Of a stretch of 64,000 nt of DNA, positions 1 to 8,099 are shown piece by piece; the first letter of the stretch is position 1, and the number at the start of each line of letters is the position of its first letter. The translations under genes and the position numbers were made by a program. The DNA is from Chitinophaga sp. CF118 (lineage in GTDB: Bacteria; Bacteroidota; Bacteroidia; Chitinophagales; Chitinophagaceae). The stretch spans positions 744,001 through 808,000 of the forward strand of contig NZ_FOMK01000004.1 of the NCBI RefSeq assembly GCF_900112615.1. The letters are read 5' to 3'. Under the pieces are notes generated by a model. The model made no database searches and had not been told where the DNA came from. It saw nothing but the letters and a program-made list of their open reading frames with translations.

Positions 1-1
1 T

Positions 2-541
2 AAGGAATTATTACTGGGGTTAGCCCGTAATGATGACAAGGCGCTGTCAACCATTTATAAGGAGAATTTTCCCTCCGTTTTAAGAATGGTTCTACAGTAC
101 AGAGGCTCAGAAGATGATGCGAAAGATCTTTTCCAGGAGGCAATGATCGTATTATACGAGAAAGTGCAGCAGGGTGAGTTTGATCTCTACAGTAAGTTAA
201 AGACTTTTCTGTATTCCATCTGCCGGCATCTGTGGCTCAAAAAGCTGCAAACGGGTAATATGTCACTTGCCATGCCGGACGAACTGGAAGAAATGCTGCC
301 TGTGGAAGATACTATAGAAGAACACGTGAAAAAGGACGAGCAGTTCAGGATCATGGAACAGGCAATGTCAGGTATGGGTGAACCTTGCAAAACTATACTC
401 GAAGATTATTATATAAGGAAAATGTCCATGCAGGACATTTCTGAAAAATTCGGGTATACTAATGCAGAAAACGCCAAGAATCAGAAATACAAATGTCTGA
501 TGCGTTTAAAGAAACTATTTTTTGATCAATATAAATCTTAA
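2..541 (+). CDS. ECF-type RNA polymerase sigma factor, 5' end cut by window
   Basis: The reading frame is open from base 2 and continues into a first in-window ATG at 86, so the true start lies before the window. Residues just upstream of that ATG (KELLLGLARNDDKALSTIYK) already look like the usual start of sigma region 2. Region 2 (SEDDAKDLFQEAMIVLYEK) is followed by a region 4 helix-turn-helix near the C-terminus (MSMQDISEKFGYTNAENAKNQKYKC), which would direct RNA polymerase to a small regulon. It is followed after 23 nt by an anti-sigma-like/protease fusion, its probable partner. Family assignment is firm; the regulon is unknown. Confidence 0.85.
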   Translation, partial: KELLLGLARNDDKALSTIYKENFPSVLRMVLQYRGSEDDAKDLFQEAMIVLYEKVQQGEFDLYSKLKTFLYSICRHLWLKKLQTGNMSLAMPDELEEMLPVEDTIEEHVKKDEQFRIMEQAMSGMGEPCKTILEDYYIRKMSMQDISEKFGYTNAENAKNQKYKCLMRLKKLFFDQYKS

Positions 542-564
542 GATCTGGCAGATCAGATCTTTAA

Positions 565-1662
565 ATGAGGTTACAGGCGATGAATGATATGACATTAATA
601 CGTGATATAGAACGCTACATGGAAGGCGATATGAGTATGCAGGAAAAAGCTGCATTCGAAGCGCTGCGCCAGTCTAATCCGTTAGTAAACGAGCAGGTAC
701 TTGCCCATCAGCAGTTGATCCAGCAGTTGGAAGGTTATGGCCGCCGCGTAGCATTAAAAGATAAACTGGATCAAATCCATGCTTCTCTCGATATGAATGC
801 TGTAAGAGCTGCCTCTTCACCGGCTTCACCAAAAGTAGGATTTATCAGCAGAAGGATGTTAACCAATCTCGCTGCTGCTGCATGTATCGCTTTAATTACA
901 TCTCTATCGACTATTGCCCTGATGCAAAAGGCTACCAGGCAGAAAACTACCGCGCAATACGAAGATGTAAGACGTGTTCTGAATAATATCCAGCGTTCAC
1001 AGAATGCGCTGATCAATGATTTCAACAGTAAAAAGAGTGCTCCTGCTAATCCCGGGACTTACGGTGGCACCGGCTTTGCTATTTCCAATAATGGCTATCT
1101 CGTAACCAACTATCACGTTGTAGCTGGCGCAGATTCTATTTATATCCAGAGCACAAAAGGTGAAACATATAAAGCTACCAGCGTATTCGAAGATATTTCC
1201 AGCGATCTGGCAATTCTGAAAATCACTGACAGCTCTTACAAGGGACAACCTATTCCTTACACTTTAAAACCACAGGCTATTCCCCGCGGTGAGTATGTGT
1301 ACACGTTAGGCTTTCCCCGTGATGAAGTTGTTTATGGAGAAGGATATATAAGTGCACAAACCGGCTTTAACGGTGATACCACTGCCTACCAGGTTTCTAT
1401 TCCTGTAAATCCGGGGAACAGCGGTGCTCCGCTGATGGACAACAAAGGTAATGTTGTAGGTATTGTTACCGGGAAACAAACCACTTCAGACGGTATTGCT
1501 TTCGCAGTAAAAACAGCTAACCTGAAACGTTTGCTGGACGAAATGAAAGATAAACTGCCTAAAAAGGAATGGAATCGTAAAAGTCGTATGGAAGGTTTAA
1601 CCCGTACGGAACAAATTAAGAAAATGGAAGACTTCGTATACCTGGTGAAGGTATACAACTGA
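565..1662 (+). CDS. Trypsin-like (HtrA/DegP-type) serine protease with anti-sigma-like N-terminus
   Basis: From this start the protein has 365 residues. Residues 10-65 (YMEGDMSMQEKAAFEAL and onward) resemble the cytoplasmic N-terminus of Bacteroidota anti-sigma factors. A membrane segment follows at about 97-120, then a long linker and an S1C protease domain with the triad His184 (NYHVV), Asp214 (SSDLAIL) and Ser286 (GNSGAPL). No PDZ domain is visible after the protease domain, unlike DegP. The order suggests a cytoplasmic sensor-binding part and a periplasmic protease. It sits 23 nt behind an ECF sigma gene, so it may act as that factor's anti-sigma. ATGs at 580 and 589 are alternative starts. 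The protease call is firm; the anti-sigma role is inference. Confidence 0.85.
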   Translation: MRLQAMNDMTLIRDIERYMEGDMSMQEKAAFEALRQSNPLVNEQVLAHQQLIQQLEGYGRRVALKDKLDQIHASLDMNAVRAASSPASPKVGFISRRMLTNLAAAACIALITSLSTIALMQKATRQKTTAQYEDVRRVLNNIQRSQNALINDFNSKKSAPANPGTYGGTGFAISNNGYLVTNYHVVAGADSIYIQSTKGETYKATSVFEDISSDLAILKITDSSYKGQPIPYTLKPQAIPRGEYVYTLGFPRDEVVYGEGYISAQTGFNGDTTAYQVSIPVNPGNSGAPLMDNKGNVVGIVTGKQTTSDGIAFAVKTANLKRLLDEMKDKLPKKEWNRKSRMEGLTRTEQIKKMEDFVYLVKVYN

Positions 1663-1698
1663 TCATAAAATATTTCTTTCTATTGGCCTCTGCATGCT

Positions 1699-1737
1699 AA
1701 CGGCCACGCTGGAAACAGGGTGGCCGTTGCTTTTTAT
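1699..1737 (+). terminator. Terminator after the protease gene
   Basis: A 9-bp perfect stem (AACGGCCAC at 1699-1707 with GTGGCCGTT at 1720-1728) is followed by GCTTTTTATATT. It lies 36 nt after the protease stop codon and fits an intrinsic terminator for the sigma/protease operon. Confidence 0.6.
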
Positions 1738-1747
1738 ATTAAATAGC

Positions 1748-2488
1748 TTATTTCTTCATCCATGCTTTATACTTATCCGTTACCCAGTAAATAAAATCTT
1801 CCTGGTTCAACGAACGTATTGTGTTATAATCAGGATAATTATCCTGCATAAAATGCAGGAGGGAATCGCCTTTCAAACTGGTTACACGACTAACAAATAA
1901 CGGAGTAAATCTTGAATCAATATATTTCTGCATTTCGGCTTTTGCATAAATCTTCTTAAACTCTCTTTTCTGTTTTTCCTTCCTGGAATAACGCGTAAAC
2001 GGACTAAATACAATACCTGCCCCCTGAGGTGTATTATCGCCTGCCAACCTGTGATTAGGAAGATCCAGGATATAACCAAACTTCTCCCGCCGTTCAAGCG
2101 AATCTATCTGGTAAGGCGTCAACCGGGAACTTACTTCAACACTACGCAGTTGCTTCGACTCTACCACCAACCCTATCTCTCTGGTTTCTGTTCCAATAGC
2201 CTGTGAAACAACAATACTATCCGGCTTGTAACCTATAAAAGAGAATATAATCAGATCTTTTGGATTAGCAGAGATCTTATAAAACCCTCCTTTATCAGAA
2301 TACGCCCTCTTACCAGTGCTCTTGTTGAATACGCTTGCATAAGGCAATACCAGCCTGTTGTCCTTATCTACGATACTACCAGTTACCGTTACCTGCTGTG
2401 CCTGTGTCCGTACTGCCAGCATGAGTATACTACAACAGCTAACTAGAAAAAATGTGATGAGCCTTCTTACAGGTCTGATTGTCTGCAT
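1748..2488 (-). CDS. Exported protein with carboxypeptidase-regulatory-like (CarboxypepD_reg-like) domain
   Basis: This 246-residue protein starts with a signal peptide (about residues 1-30, ending TQAQQ). It continues with a beta-sandwich domain, residues 33-115, of the kind found at the N-terminus of SusC proteins (VTGSIVDKDNRLVLPYASV, then GGFYKISANPKDLIIFSFIGYK). Here the domain stands alone, followed by about 130 residues I do not recognise. Such proteins are common in Bacteroidota and are presumed to be surface or periplasmic. No partner gene is adjacent, and the function is unknown. Confidence 0.7.
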   Translation of the reverse strand: MQTIRPVRRLITFFLVSCCSILMLAVRTQAQQVTVTGSIVDKDNRLVLPYASVFNKSTGKRAYSDKGGFYKISANPKDLIIFSFIGYKPDSIVVSQAIGTETREIGLVVESKQLRSVEVSSRLTPYQIDSLERREKFGYILDLPNHRLAGDNTPQGAGIVFSPFTRYSRKEKQKREFKKIYAKAEMQKYIDSRFTPLFVSRVTSLKGDSLLHFMQDNYPDYNTIRSLNQEDFIYWVTDKYKAWMKK

Positions 2489-2543
2489 AGTTTGAGCCTT
2501 AATTCGGGTGATTTACAGTCAAGGTAGAAAATGCCCTTCGCTT

Positions 2544-2577
2544 TACAAAAAAATCCTCCTGGGTAACAGGAGGATTT
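2544..2577 (-). terminator. Terminator of the CsbD/lmo0937 transcript
   Basis: A perfect 10-bp stem (AAATCCTCCT at 2551-2560 with AGGAGGATTT at 2568-2577, 7-nt loop) is followed on the minus strand by a run of T residues. It ends the minus-strand unit that contains the small genes at 2614-2950. Confidence 0.75.
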
Positions 2578-2613
2578 ATGAAAATATTAACCATAATTTA
2601 TATAAGGTAATAT

Positions 2614-2763
2614 TTACCTTGAACCTCTTATTACCTGCAGAATAATGGCTATAATGGCTATTACAAGCAACACATGTATCAGGCTACCTGCCGAATATAC
2701 AAATACACCCAATAACCAGCCAATGATAAGTATTACTGCAATAAGATATAATAGATTTCCCAT
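2614..2763 (-). CDS. Small lmo0937-type membrane protein
   Basis: A 49-residue open frame starts at the ATG complementary to 2761-2763 and stops at 2614. It begins MGNLLYLIAVILIIGWLLGV and ends with a second hydrophobic stretch and a basic tail (VIRGSR). The pattern of two membrane helices with a Gly-rich hinge matches the lmo0937/DUF5670 family of tiny membrane proteins. Only 1 nt separates it from the stop of the upstream csbD-like gene, so the two are co-transcribed. The family often sits with stress genes; its molecular role is not known. Confidence 0.8.
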   Translation of the reverse strand: MGNLLYLIAVILIIGWLLGVFVYSAGSLIHVLLVIAIIAIILQVIRGSR

Positions 2764-2764
2764 T

Positions 2765-2950
2765 TTAAGCCGATTTTATGAGTTTAATAACTTCATCTCT
2801 TGACTTACCGAGCTTCTGCTGGATTTTTCCAATAAGACGATCTTCCTGACCTTCTTCATATAACAAATCGTCATCAGTAAGATCTGCATATTTCTGCTTG
2901 ATCTTTCCCTTTAACTCATTCCATGTGCCTTTGATTTGTAAGGTATCCAT
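2765..2950 (-). CDS. CsbD-family stress protein
   Basis: This 61-residue hydrophilic, charged protein has the CsbD signature WNELKGKIKQKYADLTDDDL followed by GKIQQKLGKSRDEV. Members are induced by general stress in many bacteria, but their biochemical function is unresolved. The gene is directly upstream of an lmo0937-type membrane protein and the pair ends at a strong terminator, so it is a two-gene stress unit. Full length for the family. Confidence 0.9.
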   Translation of the reverse strand: MDTLQIKGTWNELKGKIKQKYADLTDDDLLYEEGQEDRLIGKIQQKLGKSRDEVIKLIKSA

Positions 2951-3024
2951 AACGTAACTTTTTTGGGTGAACTAATAATCTTTACCCTATTAAAGTTCCA
3001 AAGACTATGCCGGATACCCTGCAC

Positions 3025-3975
3025 TTACCATGCAGCAGCAATAAGAGTGGTGCTGAACTCCCTGCTTTCTCCTGCTGGCACCGTTAGTAGTCCTATTCCG
3101 TTATTAAATGCATTTGGTGCCCCGGTGAGGTTTTCTATGGCAATACTATCACGGTGAGGTGGAATATAGATCTGCAATACAGGATAACAGGTTCCGGGGT
3201 AAAAGGTGATATCCACCTGCTTTTTCGGGTCACGCAGCAGACACAAAGGTGCCCCCTTCGTAAAATCCAGCATGAATGAGTTATCAAGCAACTCATCAGA
3301 TAAACTGGTGAGTTTGGAAAACTTGTTATTAGGCAATAACTTACCCGTAGGAACCAGTTGCGCATTAAATTCCACTATTTGTGTTGAAGCAAACTGTAAC
3401 TCCATTTCATCTACCGGCGTGCCGGTACTAAAATAGGGATGCCAGCCATCCATAAGCGGAATAGCGGTTCCGGAAAGATTTCTGATAATAGTAGTAATAT
3501 TCAGCTGAGACCCTCGTAGCAAGCTGTATTGTACTTCGCAAAGATAAGGGAACGGATATCCTGCATCATCTCCGTTGTATTCATGATACATAGTTAATAC
3601 AGCACTATTTTTATCTGCTACCTGTGCAGTCACATTAAAGGGTACATCATAAAGCAATCCGTGAATAACTTTACCGGGAGATACCGATTTTTCAATCGTA
3701 TATTCTTTTTGCTGCCATTCATATTTACCGTCAGGAATACGGCAGGCAAAAGGACTCAGCTTCGCACTCCTGAAGTATTCAGACAAATTATTCTGATAAT
3801 CCTGCAAACTACTGTAGCTGTCTATGATATTCAGCAGTCCCCCATCCTGTGGGACCCGGAAAGCATGCAGTAAGGCTCCGCAAGCAGGAATAATCTCTAC
3901 CTGTGTGCCACTTTTATTATCAGTGAGAGCAATGATTTCAAAACCCGCCTGATGAAAAATATCGATGGAGAACAT
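3025..3975 (-). CDS. Aldose 1-epimerase (galactose mutarotase-like)
   Basis: The 316-residue protein has the beta-sandwich pattern of the aldose epimerase superfamily, with the conserved segment MDGWHPYFSTG carrying the His of the active site, and a late VPAGESREFS segment typical of the C-terminal strand. It would interconvert alpha and beta anomers of free sugars. There is no signal peptide, so it is cytoplasmic. It lies upstream of a xylose gene set but in a separate transcript, so the sugar is not settled by context. Confidence 0.8.
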   Translation of the reverse strand: MFSIDIFHQAGFEIIALTDNKSGTQVEIIPACGALLHAFRVPQDGGLLNIIDSYSSLQDYQNNLSEYFRSAKLSPFACRIPDGKYEWQQKEYTIEKSVSPGKVIHGLLYDVPFNVTAQVADKNSAVLTMYHEYNGDDAGYPFPYLCEVQYSLLRGSQLNITTIIRNLSGTAIPLMDGWHPYFSTGTPVDEMELQFASTQIVEFNAQLVPTGKLLPNNKFSKLTSLSDELLDNSFMLDFTKGAPLCLLRDPKKQVDITFYPGTCYPVLQIYIPPHRDSIAIENLTGAPNAFNNGIGLLTVPAGESREFSTTLIAAAW

Positions 3976-4071
3976 GTATGTAAATTACAAAAAAGAAGAG
4001 GTATATGAAAGAAATAAAATACCCCGGAAATGAAGCACCCTCTTAGGTTAAAGTAAGAGAAAATGTATTAA

Positions 4072-4356
4072 ATGAACAGCATGCTACTCTATAAGAAGAA
4101 GGAGAACTCAATGGTAAAATCAGGGATTGAGGATCACATAAACGACTCTTCAGAATCAGAATAATCTGCAGGAACGAAGTTCATAAATGAGTATAAAAAT
4201 CTTAAAATCCAGGCTGAAAACATTCTTTTTAGCGAGCTTTCAAATCAACAGCAGTATCAGAAATTTTGCTTAAACATTGCCTTCCGGGATCAATCAGGAA
4301 GAGGCGAATTGTTTGTCACCAGTACCTTCCAAGGCCTTTTAAAAGCTGGTATTTAA
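4072..4356 (+). pseudogene. Relic small ORF interrupted by an in-frame stop
   Basis: One frame reads from an ATG at 4072 for 30 codons, meets TAA at 4162-4164, then stays open for 63 more codons to the TAA at 4354. The second part has a protein-like composition (NEYKNLKIQAENILFSEL, then NIAFRDQSGRGELFV). I recognise no family. It may be a decayed gene, or the second part alone may be a short gene with a non-ATG start. This is the only content I see in the 502-nt stretch 3976-4477 apart from the terminator at 4412-4448. Confidence 0.3.
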
Positions 4357-4411
4357 AAAGTGTCTGACGGTCGTTTAAATGATTAGATGTCTCCATCAAA
4401 AGGAATCAAAT

Positions 4412-4448
4412 AAAAAAAAGGAGCTGTATCGTTTTCTGATACAGCTCC
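4412..4448 (-). terminator. Terminator after the Lys-Gly-Asp repeat protein gene
   Basis: A perfect 11-bp stem (GGAGCTGTATC at 4420-4430 with GATACAGCTCC at 4438-4448, 7-nt loop) is followed on the minus strand by eight T residues. It lies 29 nt after the stop of the gene at 4478-4837. Confidence 0.85.
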
Positions 4449-4477
4449 CGCTTTCAAAATAATTTCATAGCAGTCAA

Positions 4478-4837
4478 CTATTGTTTGTCTGCTCCTTCTT
4501 TTTTCGCAGCATCCTTATGCTCATGAGGTTTACCATCTTTACCTGGTTTACCGTCTTTACCTGGTTTTTCTCCTGGTTTACCATCTTTACCCAGGTGTTC
4601 TCCAGGGTTGCCGTCTTTACCTAAATGTTCTCCTGGTTTACCGTCTTTTCCGGGTGCTGGTTTGTCTTTAGGAGCATCTTTTTTGTCCTTGTTCTTACCA
4701 TCTTTACCTGGTCCTTTCATGTCTTTATGATCATGATGTACACCTGCAGTATCACGTTTTGGATGATCCTGTGCATTTACTGTAAGGGAAGATAAGGCTA
4801 CAACTAATGTAGGGATGAGGATAGCTGAAATTTTCAT
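4478..4837 (-). CDS. Exported low-complexity protein with KDGKPGEHLG repeats
   Basis: The 119-residue protein has a signal peptide (residues 1-22, ending VNAQ), a His/Asp/Lys-rich stretch (HHDHKDMKGPG), then about five imperfect copies of a 10-residue unit, KDG(K/N)PGEHLG, and a charged tail. Gly recurs at short intervals, loosely like collagen, but the strict Gly-X-Y register is not kept across units. It would be a disordered, very charged secreted or periplasmic protein. It has its own terminator. I do not recognise a family; metal or polyanion binding is only a guess from composition. Confidence 0.65.
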   Translation of the reverse strand: MKISAILIPTLVVALSSLTVNAQDHPKRDTAGVHHDHKDMKGPGKDGKNKDKKDAPKDKPAPGKDGKPGEHLGKDGNPGEHLGKDGKPGEKPGKDGKPGKDGKPHEHKDAAKKEGADKQ

Positions 4838-4903
4838 AGTAAATATGGTTTTTTTTAACTGCGTAAAGATAGTAATTAAACTCTTTTATAATATGACAAG
4901 GCA

Positions 4904-4937
4904 AAAAGAAAGCTGCTTTTTACGGCAGCTTTCTTTT
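4904..4937 (-). terminator. Terminator of the xylA transcript
   Basis: A 13-bp perfect stem (AAAAGAAAGCTGC at 4904-4916 with GCAGCTTTCTTTT at 4925-4937) lies 31 nt beyond the xylA stop. It has A and T tracts on its two sides, so it can act in both directions. Confidence 0.75.
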
Positions 4938-4968
4938 CTTATATCAACTCAACAAATGAGATTTCTTA

Positions 4969-6297
4969 TCAGATATATTGATTGATAATATTCTCCAGCC
5001 ATTCCTGTTTACCACTGATATGTTTGGGTTCGCCATTGCTTATCGCAAAATTGCGCAAGTCTTCCAGCGTCAGTTTGCCTTCTTCAAATTCCTTACCCTT
5101 ACCGCTGTCGAAAGAAGCATAACGGTCTGTACGGAATTTTTTATAAGGAGATTCTGCCAGTATTTTTTCAGCTATGATAGCAGAGCGTGCAAAGGAATCA
5201 ATACCACCGATATGTGCGTGGAAAATATCTTCCAGGTCGGTAGAATTACGGCGTGTTTTAGCATCAAAATTAACACCACCACCGCTGAAGCCACCTGCTT
5301 CCAGGATTACCAGCATGGCTTCTACCATATCATTCAGGTTCATCGGGAACTGATCAGTATCCCAGCCATTCTGCTGATCACCACGGTTAGCATCGATGCT
5401 GCCGAGGAAACCATTATCTGCAGCTACCTGCAGCTCATGCTGGAAAGTATGACCAGCCAATGTTGCATGGTTCACTTCAATATTCAGTTTAAAGTCTTTG
5501 TCCAATCCGAAATGACGCAGGAAACCAATTACAGTTGCACTGTCATAGTCATACTGATGTTTGGTAGGTTCGCAAGGTTTAGGTTCAATAAAGAAGGTGC
5601 CTTTGAAGCCTTGTTTACGGGCGTAATCACGTGCAACAGTCAGAAATTTCGCCAGATGTTCCTGTTCGCGTTTCATGTTCGTATTGAGCAGCGTCATATA
5701 ACCTTCACGGCCACCCCAGAATACATAGTTCTCACCACCTAAAGCGATGGTAGCATCCAGTGAATTCTTCACCTGCGTACCAGCATATGCCAGCACAGAA
5801 AAATCAGGATTGGTAGAAGCACCGTTCATGTAACGCGGATTGCTGAATACATTGGCAGTTCCCCACAGCAGCTTCACACCACTGGCTTTCTGTTTTTCTT
5901 TTGCATAATCTACCACCTGTTGCATACGGCTTTCGTACTCTTTGATAGTAGCACCTTCATCTACGAGATCTATATCATGAAAGCAATAATATGGCACACC
6001 CAGTTTGGTAATAAACTCAAAAGCAGCATCCATTTTATCCTTTGCACTCTGTACGGCATCAGGTGCCGCTAACCAGGGAAATTCTTTGGTACCCGGACCA
6101 AAAGGATCTCCACCGGTTCCGCAGAACGTATGCCAGTAAGACACCGCAAAGCGGAATAATTCCTTCATGGTTTTACCACCAATTTTTCTGTTCTCATCAT
6201 ACCATTTGTACGCAAATGGATTGTTCGATTGAGGACCTTCATAAGCAATTTTACCTATGCCTTTGAAGTACTCCTGATTCCCTAGTGTAATGCTCAT
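4969..6297 (-). CDS. xylA: Xylose isomerase
   Basis: It converts D-xylose to D-xylulose in the cytoplasm, the first step of the isomerase route. The 442-residue length is that of the larger class II enzymes. Conserved residues are visible: the catalytic pair His107/Asp110 in CFHDID, metal ligand Glu238 and Lys240 in FIEPKPCEPTKHQYD, and Glu274/His277 in NIEVNHATLAGH. xylB follows upstream on the same strand with a 50-nt gap, and the symporter lies beyond it. A terminator closes the unit downstream. Confidence 0.97.
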   Translation of the reverse strand: MSITLGNQEYFKGIGKIAYEGPQSNNPFAYKWYDENRKIGGKTMKELFRFAVSYWHTFCGTGGDPFGPGTKEFPWLAAPDAVQSAKDKMDAAFEFITKLGVPYYCFHDIDLVDEGATIKEYESRMQQVVDYAKEKQKASGVKLLWGTANVFSNPRYMNGASTNPDFSVLAYAGTQVKNSLDATIALGGENYVFWGGREGYMTLLNTNMKREQEHLAKFLTVARDYARKQGFKGTFFIEPKPCEPTKHQYDYDSATVIGFLRHFGLDKDFKLNIEVNHATLAGHTFQHELQVAADNGFLGSIDANRGDQQNGWDTDQFPMNLNDMVEAMLVILEAGGFSGGGVNFDAKTRRNSTDLEDIFHAHIGGIDSFARSAIIAEKILAESPYKKFRTDRYASFDSGKGKEFEEGKLTLEDLRNFAISNGEPKHISGKQEWLENIINQYI

Positions 6298-6347
6298 TGT
6301 AATTCGTTTTTTTGATCCAACGTGTATATGTGTGTAGCTGTAATGTG

Positions 6348-7832
6348 TCAGCTATTAATAATGTGCTTCAATCCTTCCAGCCATTGCTGGTATATTTCTG
6401 CATATTGCGTTTGCAGCTTTGCATCCGGCTCTATTGTAGCCAGGCATTCCATTCCCTTGAACGCCTCTTCTTCCTTATAACAACCTGCACCTATTCCGGC
6501 AGCACGGGCAGCTCCCTGTGCGCCATCCGTATTATATAATTCAATCACCACATTCGCTGTATTCGCAAATACCTCACGGAAAAGAGGGCTCAGGAACATA
6601 TTAGCCCGTCCTGCTCTTACGCGATGAATCTGCAATCCCATATCTGTCATGATATCCATCCCGTATTTCAGGGCGAATACAATTCCTTCCTGGCCTGCAC
6701 GCAAAAGGTGCTCGCGACTGTGGATATTAAAGTTCAGATTATTAAAAACAGCACCGGTATCTTTATTTGCAAGGATACGCTCAGCACCATTCCCGAAAGG
6801 ATAGATTTTTAATCCACGGGCGCCGGCTGGTGCTTTACCTGCCAGGGAGTTCATCTCATCATAAGCCAGGTTGCCGGTCATCTGCCGCAGCCAGCTATTA
6901 AGGATGCCTGTACCATTCAAACACATCAGCACACCATTACGGGGAGCTTTCTCTGTATCATTCACGTGTACAAAAGTGTTCACACGGCTTTCATTGTCAA
7001 AAGCAATATGATCATGCACTGCATATACTACACCCGATGTGCCGGCTGTAGTAGCGGCTTCACCTGGCTTCAGCACATTTAGCGAAAATGCGTTGTTAGG
7101 TTGATCTCCTGCCCTGTAAGTAACAGGTGTACCTGCTGCCAGTCCAAGTAATGCAGCTGCTGCCGCAGTTACCTTTCCCTGAATCCCGAAGGTGGGAACA
7201 ATATCAGACAACAGGGATTGATTGATATTATAATGTTTCAGTAATACCTGGGATGCCTGTCTGCCACTAAAATCCCAGAAGATCCCTTCAGATAATCCGG
7301 AGATAGTTGTTGCAGCTTCACCTGTAAGACGCATCGCAATAAAATCGCCCGGCAGCATTATTTTATGAATGCGTGCATAAATCTCAGGTTCGTATTGCTG
7401 TACCCAGCGCAGCTTAGAGGCGGTAAAGTTGCCAGGAGAATTTAAGAGATATTGCAGACTCCAGTTATGGCCCAATGTTTCAAAAGCCTCATTCCCTATT
7501 TCCACAGCACGACTATCACACCAGATGATAGAAGGACGCAGCACGCGCTGCTCTTTATCTACACATACAAGGCCATGCATCTGGTATGCAATACCAATAC
7601 CTGCTACCAGCGCTCCATCAAAAGGATGCTGACGTTGTAAGATATGTGTAGCGTTTTGTACTTCCTGCCACCACAATTCAGGGTCCTGCTCGGCCCAGCC
7701 AGCTACTGGCGCTTGCATAGGCATTTCCTGTGCAGGACTTACCGCAGTTGCCAGGCATTTACCTGTTTCAATCTCCATCAAGGCCGCCTTCACAGAAGAA
7801 GAGCCTAAATCATAACCAATCGTATATTTCAT
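6348..7832 (-). CDS. xylB: Xylulokinase
   Basis: A FGGY-family carbohydrate kinase of 494 residues that phosphorylates D-xylulose to xylulose 5-phosphate for the pentose phosphate pathway. The N-terminal ATP-binding fold begins GYDLGSSSVKAALMEIETG, and the probable catalytic Asp lies in YRAGDQPNNAFS, as in xylulokinases. The C-terminal ATPase half has GAQGAARAAGIGAG. Transcription continues into xylA 50 nt downstream. The substrate call rests mainly on the xylA neighbour. Confidence 0.93.
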   Translation of the reverse strand: MKYTIGYDLGSSSVKAALMEIETGKCLATAVSPAQEMPMQAPVAGWAEQDPELWWQEVQNATHILQRQHPFDGALVAGIGIAYQMHGLVCVDKEQRVLRPSIIWCDSRAVEIGNEAFETLGHNWSLQYLLNSPGNFTASKLRWVQQYEPEIYARIHKIMLPGDFIAMRLTGEAATTISGLSEGIFWDFSGRQASQVLLKHYNINQSLLSDIVPTFGIQGKVTAAAAALLGLAAGTPVTYRAGDQPNNAFSLNVLKPGEAATTAGTSGVVYAVHDHIAFDNESRVNTFVHVNDTEKAPRNGVLMCLNGTGILNSWLRQMTGNLAYDEMNSLAGKAPAGARGLKIYPFGNGAERILANKDTGAVFNNLNFNIHSREHLLRAGQEGIVFALKYGMDIMTDMGLQIHRVRAGRANMFLSPLFREVFANTANVVIELYNTDGAQGAARAAGIGAGCYKEEEAFKGMECLATIEPDAKLQTQYAEIYQQWLEGLKHIINS

Positions 7833-7909
7833 ATTATAAAGCCAGAATGCCTGGTTTCCCCGGCATTTAATATTTGGATAAATCTATAACAGCACTATAA
7901 ACACGGAGA

Positions 7910-8004
7910 GCTGACTAAAAAGGATCCCCCCTCTCGGGTAAGATGATGGAGACTAAATTGCTTTTACGCGATTCTTAACGCCTTCATTTTACTTTTTAGT
8001 CAGC
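7910..8004. repeat. 13-bp perfect inverted repeat bounding a 95-bp element
   Basis: GCTGACTAAAAAG (7910-7922) and its exact complement CTTTTTAGTCAGC (7992-8004) face each other across 69 nt without coding frames. The ends look like terminal inverted repeats of a transposable element, so this may be a MITE or the remains of an IS. No clear target-site duplication flanks it. An alternative is an mRNA stem between the symporter and xylB. It lies in the 267-nt gap 7833-8099. Confidence 0.45.
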
Positions 8005-8099
8005 CCCTGATTTCAAACTCTGTCAGGAGTCGTCTCGTGTTTGTAACAAAAGATTATTAATAACTTTTTAGACACTGCTGGAAGTACAAAGTTTGTAGC

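Noticed and set aside
1694..1900. 68-codon plus-strand frame after the protease gene
   Set aside because: It begins just before the terminator hairpin and runs antisense into the exported-protein gene at 1748-2488.
4478..4837. True collagen triple-helix domain
   Set aside because: Gly does not stay in a strict three-residue register across the repeat units.
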